From an uncultured Lachnospiraceae bacterium (GTDB lineage: Bacteria > Bacillota > Clostridia > Lachnospirales > Lachnospiraceae): DNA of 33,281 nt. The DNA lies in the NCBI GenBank assembly GCA_910583605.1, contig CAJTXN010000020.1, positions 1 through 33,281 of the forward strand. Reading direction: 5' to 3'. The notes beneath the pieces were generated by a model. That model was given only the letters and a program-made list of their open reading frames with translations, made no database searches and was not told the DNA's origin. A program made the translations under genes and the position numbers. Of the stretch, positions 30,834-33,281 are shown piece after piece (within the stretch, counting starts at the first letter, position 1; each line of letters begins with the position of its first letter).

Positions 30834-32168
30834 CTACTCGGTATACAATGCCCCAAACACTTCCCTGCACAATTCCACACAATACTGGTAGGAGAAACCG
30901 GAATCCTGATTCAGGATTTCATTCTCCAATGCCAGTTCCTCCGTATAATCCCGAAGTTTATATGTCGTAATCTGTCCTGATCCGGTTTTTAAATGCGTTA
31001 CGGTGGGCAAAACCCCATAATCCGTAATAGTCACCAATCCATCCCGATTTCTCTGAATCGTTACTTCTGCCAAAGCTCCCAGCATCCGGTCGCCCACACC
31101 GCTTCCATTTTCATTGGTGGCATTGATAAAATTCCCGATAGAATAATATACCAGTGTTCCGCCATTACCGTTTTCCTGCCCAATCCATTCCACAGGCTCT
31201 ATCACATGGGGATGTGTACCTAATACCAGATTGACGCCCAGAGAGGCAAAATATTCTGCCCATTCCCGCTGATAATCACTGATACTATGTATATATTCCG
31301 TTCCCCAATGGGGACATACAATGATAAATTCAGCGGACTCTTTTGCTTTTTCCACATCCGCAGCAACCCGGGCTTTATCCAGAAGATTAACGGCAAAAGG
31401 CATATCTGAAGGAAGAGGAATCCCATTGGTTCCATATGTATAATTTAAGATTGCTATACGGATTCCATTGACTTCCTTTACATATACAGCCTCCTGTTCT
31501 TCTTTGGATTCCTGAATTCCCAATACTCCGATGTCCGGATGTGCCGTTTTCCAATAGGAGATACAATTCAAAAGACCATTCTTTCCCCGGTCCAAAGCAT
31601 GATTGGTTGCATGCAGAACCACATCAAACCCAGCTTCCACCAGGGCATCTCCGACTTCATAGGCTCCGTTGAATGATGGATAACCGGATAAACCGATTTC
31701 TCTCCCTCCCAATATTACCTCCTGATTCACCAGCGCCAAATCGGCAGATGTTATTTCCTGCTTCAGATTTGCAAACAGATGATTATAATTATAAGTCCCA
31801 TCCGGCATTGCCCCGCTGTCACTGACTCTCTCATGCAGTAAAATATCGCCTGCCATTATGATTCTGACCTTATCCCCTTGGTTTGCCACCGTATTACCAA
31901 CGGTTTCTGATAAATCCGATTGATTGGTTCCGGCGGATTCCGATGATTTTGTTATGCTCTCTTCTGATTCTGATGCATTTGATGTTATGGATTCAGCTGC
32001 ATCCGAGGGGGTATACATGATTACCACATCATTTTCAACACTGACATGGTCTGAATTACCGCATCCCATCAACACCATAAATGTTGTCAGCAGTAAAACC
32101 GCTATCCGGAACACTCCTTTAAGATAACATTTCATATCCGTTCTGCCATCTGCCTTTGGTTGTTTCAT
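30834..32168 (-). CDS. CapA family lipoprotein (metallophosphatase fold)
   Basis: A 444-residue secreted lipoprotein. A signal peptide with the lipobox VLMGC (C36) is followed by a Ser/Thr/Glu-rich linker (about 40-100). The PGA_cap / CapA-type calcineurin-like domain follows: IIMAGDILLHERV (D108, H112), ALVNQEVILGG, HATNHALDRG, CPHWGTEY and GTHPHVIEPVEWI. These residues correspond to the family's metal-binding site. CapA-type proteins take part in poly-gamma-glutamate synthesis in Bacillus, but no capBC genes are nearby, so a polyglutamate role is unproven. The start follows AGGAGA. It is convergent with the RNA-repair genes, with 28 bp between ends. Confidence 0.85.
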   Translation of the reverse strand: MKQPKADGRTDMKCYLKGVFRIAVLLLTTFMVLMGCGNSDHVSVENDVVIMYTPSDAAESITSNASESEESITKSSESAGTNQSDLSETVGNTVANQGDKVRIIMAGDILLHERVSDSGAMPDGTYNYNHLFANLKQEITSADLALVNQEVILGGREIGLSGYPSFNGAYEVGDALVEAGFDVVLHATNHALDRGKNGLLNCISYWKTAHPDIGVLGIQESKEEQEAVYVKEVNGIRIAILNYTYGTNGIPLPSDMPFAVNLLDKARVAADVEKAKESAEFIIVCPHWGTEYIHSISDYQREWAEYFASLGVNLVLGTHPHVIEPVEWIGQENGNGGTLVYYSIGNFINATNENGSGVGDRMLGALAEVTIQRNRDGLVTITDYGVLPTVTHLKTGSGQITTYKLRDYTEELALENEILNQDSGFSYQYCVELCREVFGALYTE

Positions 32169-32207
32169 ATGAATCTCTCCTTCTCCCGTATCGGCTTATT
32201 TTCAGTA

Positions 32208-33200
32208 TCATTTCAAAATCACATTTTTAGGACTTCCCTTTAGATAACTATCCAGATTTTCCACTACAATATCCAGCAGTCTCTGTCTGGTTTCCAACGG
32301 AGCCCAGGCTACGTGAGGCGTAATTACCAGATTTTTGGCTCCGGATAACCGGCAGTTTTCCGGCATAGGTTCTGTCTGCATAACATCCAGCGCCGCCCCG
32401 GCAATCCTGCCTTCCTCCAATGCATGATACAATGCTTCTTCATCTATCACACCGCCTCTGGAAGTATTAATAAGATAGGCTGTCGGTTTAAATTTTTCCA
32501 GTAAACCGAAACTGATCATCCGTTCCGATTGAACATTCAGAGGACAATGGATGGTTACCACATCGGATTTTGAAACCAGAGTATCCAAATCTGCCGCCCG
32601 GATATTTCCTTCCTCATATGCTTTCAAAAATAATGTCCTGCACTTTTTCTCTGCATTGGAAAGGTTTCTGGAAAAAACCAGTAGCTTCATTCGAAATGCC
32701 AGGGCAATTTCTGCCACCCTTTGACCAATGCTGCCAAATCCTATAATTCCCAAAGTCTTTCCTGCCATCTCCTGCATGGGAAATGCAAAAGAACAAAAAA
32801 TATCGCTTTGCTTCCAGCCGCCGGCTGCCGTATACCCGGCATATTCTTTGATTCTCCCATAATAATTTAGTAATAATGCAAATGTATGCTGTGCCACTGC
32901 CTCTGTGGAATAACTGCCTGCATTGCATACTGTAATACTATGGTCTTTCGTATAATCCAAATCAATGTTATTATAACCGGTTGCAAATAACCCGATATAT
33001 TTCAGGTTTTTGGCATCTTTTAATGTCTCTGCATTCATCGGCGTTTTATTGCATAATATTACATCGGCATCTACTACACGGCCGGCAATATCTTCATACT
33101 TTGTTAAAGGATAGGTAATTACTTCTCCATACTGCTCCAGTACGGACAAATCCAAATCCCCATTCGTAAGGGTTTTTATATCCGGTAATACAATCTTCAT
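32208..33200 (-). CDS. D-2-hydroxyacid dehydrogenase
   Basis: A 330-residue NAD-dependent D-isomer-specific 2-hydroxyacid dehydrogenase. The Rossmann motif is LGIIGFGSIGQRVAEIA, the substrate Arg is in NTSRGGVIDEEAL, and the catalytic His is in TPHVAWAPLETRQR with the partner Glu in MQTEPMP. ATGYNNIDLDY near residue 75 is the usual substrate-side loop. It most resembles the glycerate/hydroxypyruvate reductase type. The ATG at 33200 follows GGAG; the frame is open to 33257, but the longer N-terminus would run through a hairpin. It is the gene before capA-like on the same strand, 39 bp apart. Confidence 0.87.
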   Translation of the reverse strand: MKIVLPDIKTLTNGDLDLSVLEQYGEVITYPLTKYEDIAGRVVDADVILCNKTPMNAETLKDAKNLKYIGLFATGYNNIDLDYTKDHSITVCNAGSYSTEAVAQHTFALLLNYYGRIKEYAGYTAAGGWKQSDIFCSFAFPMQEMAGKTLGIIGFGSIGQRVAEIALAFRMKLLVFSRNLSNAEKKCRTLFLKAYEEGNIRAADLDTLVSKSDVVTIHCPLNVQSERMISFGLLEKFKPTAYLINTSRGGVIDEEALYHALEEGRIAGAALDVMQTEPMPENCRLSGAKNLVITPHVAWAPLETRQRLLDIVVENLDSYLKGSPKNVILK

Positions 33201-33217
33201 GATTCTCCTCTCTTTCC

Positions 33218-33246
33218 AAAAAAATTTTAGGCGTTTGCGAAACGCC
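33218..33246 (-). terminator. Terminator hairpin ahead of the dehydrogenase gene
   Basis: GGCGTTT (33230-33236) and AAACGCC (33240-33246) form a perfect 7-bp stem with a 3-base loop. On the minus strand it is followed by TAAAATTTTTTTGG. It probably ends a minus-strand gene lying beyond the right edge of the window. Confidence 0.6.
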
Positions 33247-33281
33247 GCAGCCCGCATAAAATCAGGCCTTTTTCCTTAATA

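Overview
The window looks like chromosomal DNA of a low-GC anaerobic Firmicute, most likely Lachnospiraceae or a close relative. The evidence is AT-rich coding, strong AGGAGG ribosome binding sites, sigma-A type promoters, an ECF sigma/zf-HC2 anti-sigma pair, and the RlmD/RlmH and YjbR/GNAT gene types. The species is inferred, not read from a marker gene.

Left part (1-6480), ordinary accessory and housekeeping genes: a ferritin-like protein; a WYL (YafY-type) repressor with a clear promoter and a perfect 13-bp inverted repeat over its start site; an EamA transporter; two flavodoxin-fold NAD(P)H oxidoreductases divergent from an HxlR regulator; a small MGMT-fold protein; and an ECF sigma factor with its anti-sigma factor, preceded by a textbook ECF promoter (TGTAAC-N16-CGTCTA).

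Wadjet plus degraded island (6390-19560): a complete four-gene Wadjet anti-plasmid operon on the minus strand, in the order jetD-jetA-jetB-jetC, with its own promoter and terminator. Upstream of it lies a graveyard of accessory genes: a doubly truncated large serine recombinase with a nonsense codon, a DUF1016/YhcG nuclease broken near its N-terminus, a dGTPase pseudogene (nonsense codon, deletion of the HD motif, frameshift), an orphan C-terminal tail of a methyltransferase-like gene, and a KilA-N protein. This is the usual look of a defence/mobile-element hotspot.

Middle (19559-24276): rlmD and rlmH in divergent orientation, a membrane-anchored protein with a RelE-like domain, a YjbR/GNAT pair, and a zinc-ribbon membrane protein.

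RNA-repair locus (24290-30805), the most interesting part: two tandem WYL-domain proteins end in a terminator. A 470-bp non-coding stretch follows, beginning with a tRNA-like RNA that has a perfect T arm, U8/A9 and a 6-bp acceptor stem, but a miniature hairpin instead of an anticodon arm. Next come an SPFH/slipin-like protein, two inverted copies of a large palindromic element (about 260 bp each), an RtcB RNA ligase and an RlaP-type nucleotidyltransferase. The gene set suggests sensing (WYL), scaffolding (slipin), ligation (RtcB) and nucleotide addition (RlaP), with a tRNA mimic as a possible partner, bait or sensor RNA.

Right end (30834-33281): a CapA-family lipoprotein and a D-2-hydroxyacid dehydrogenase, both on the minus strand.
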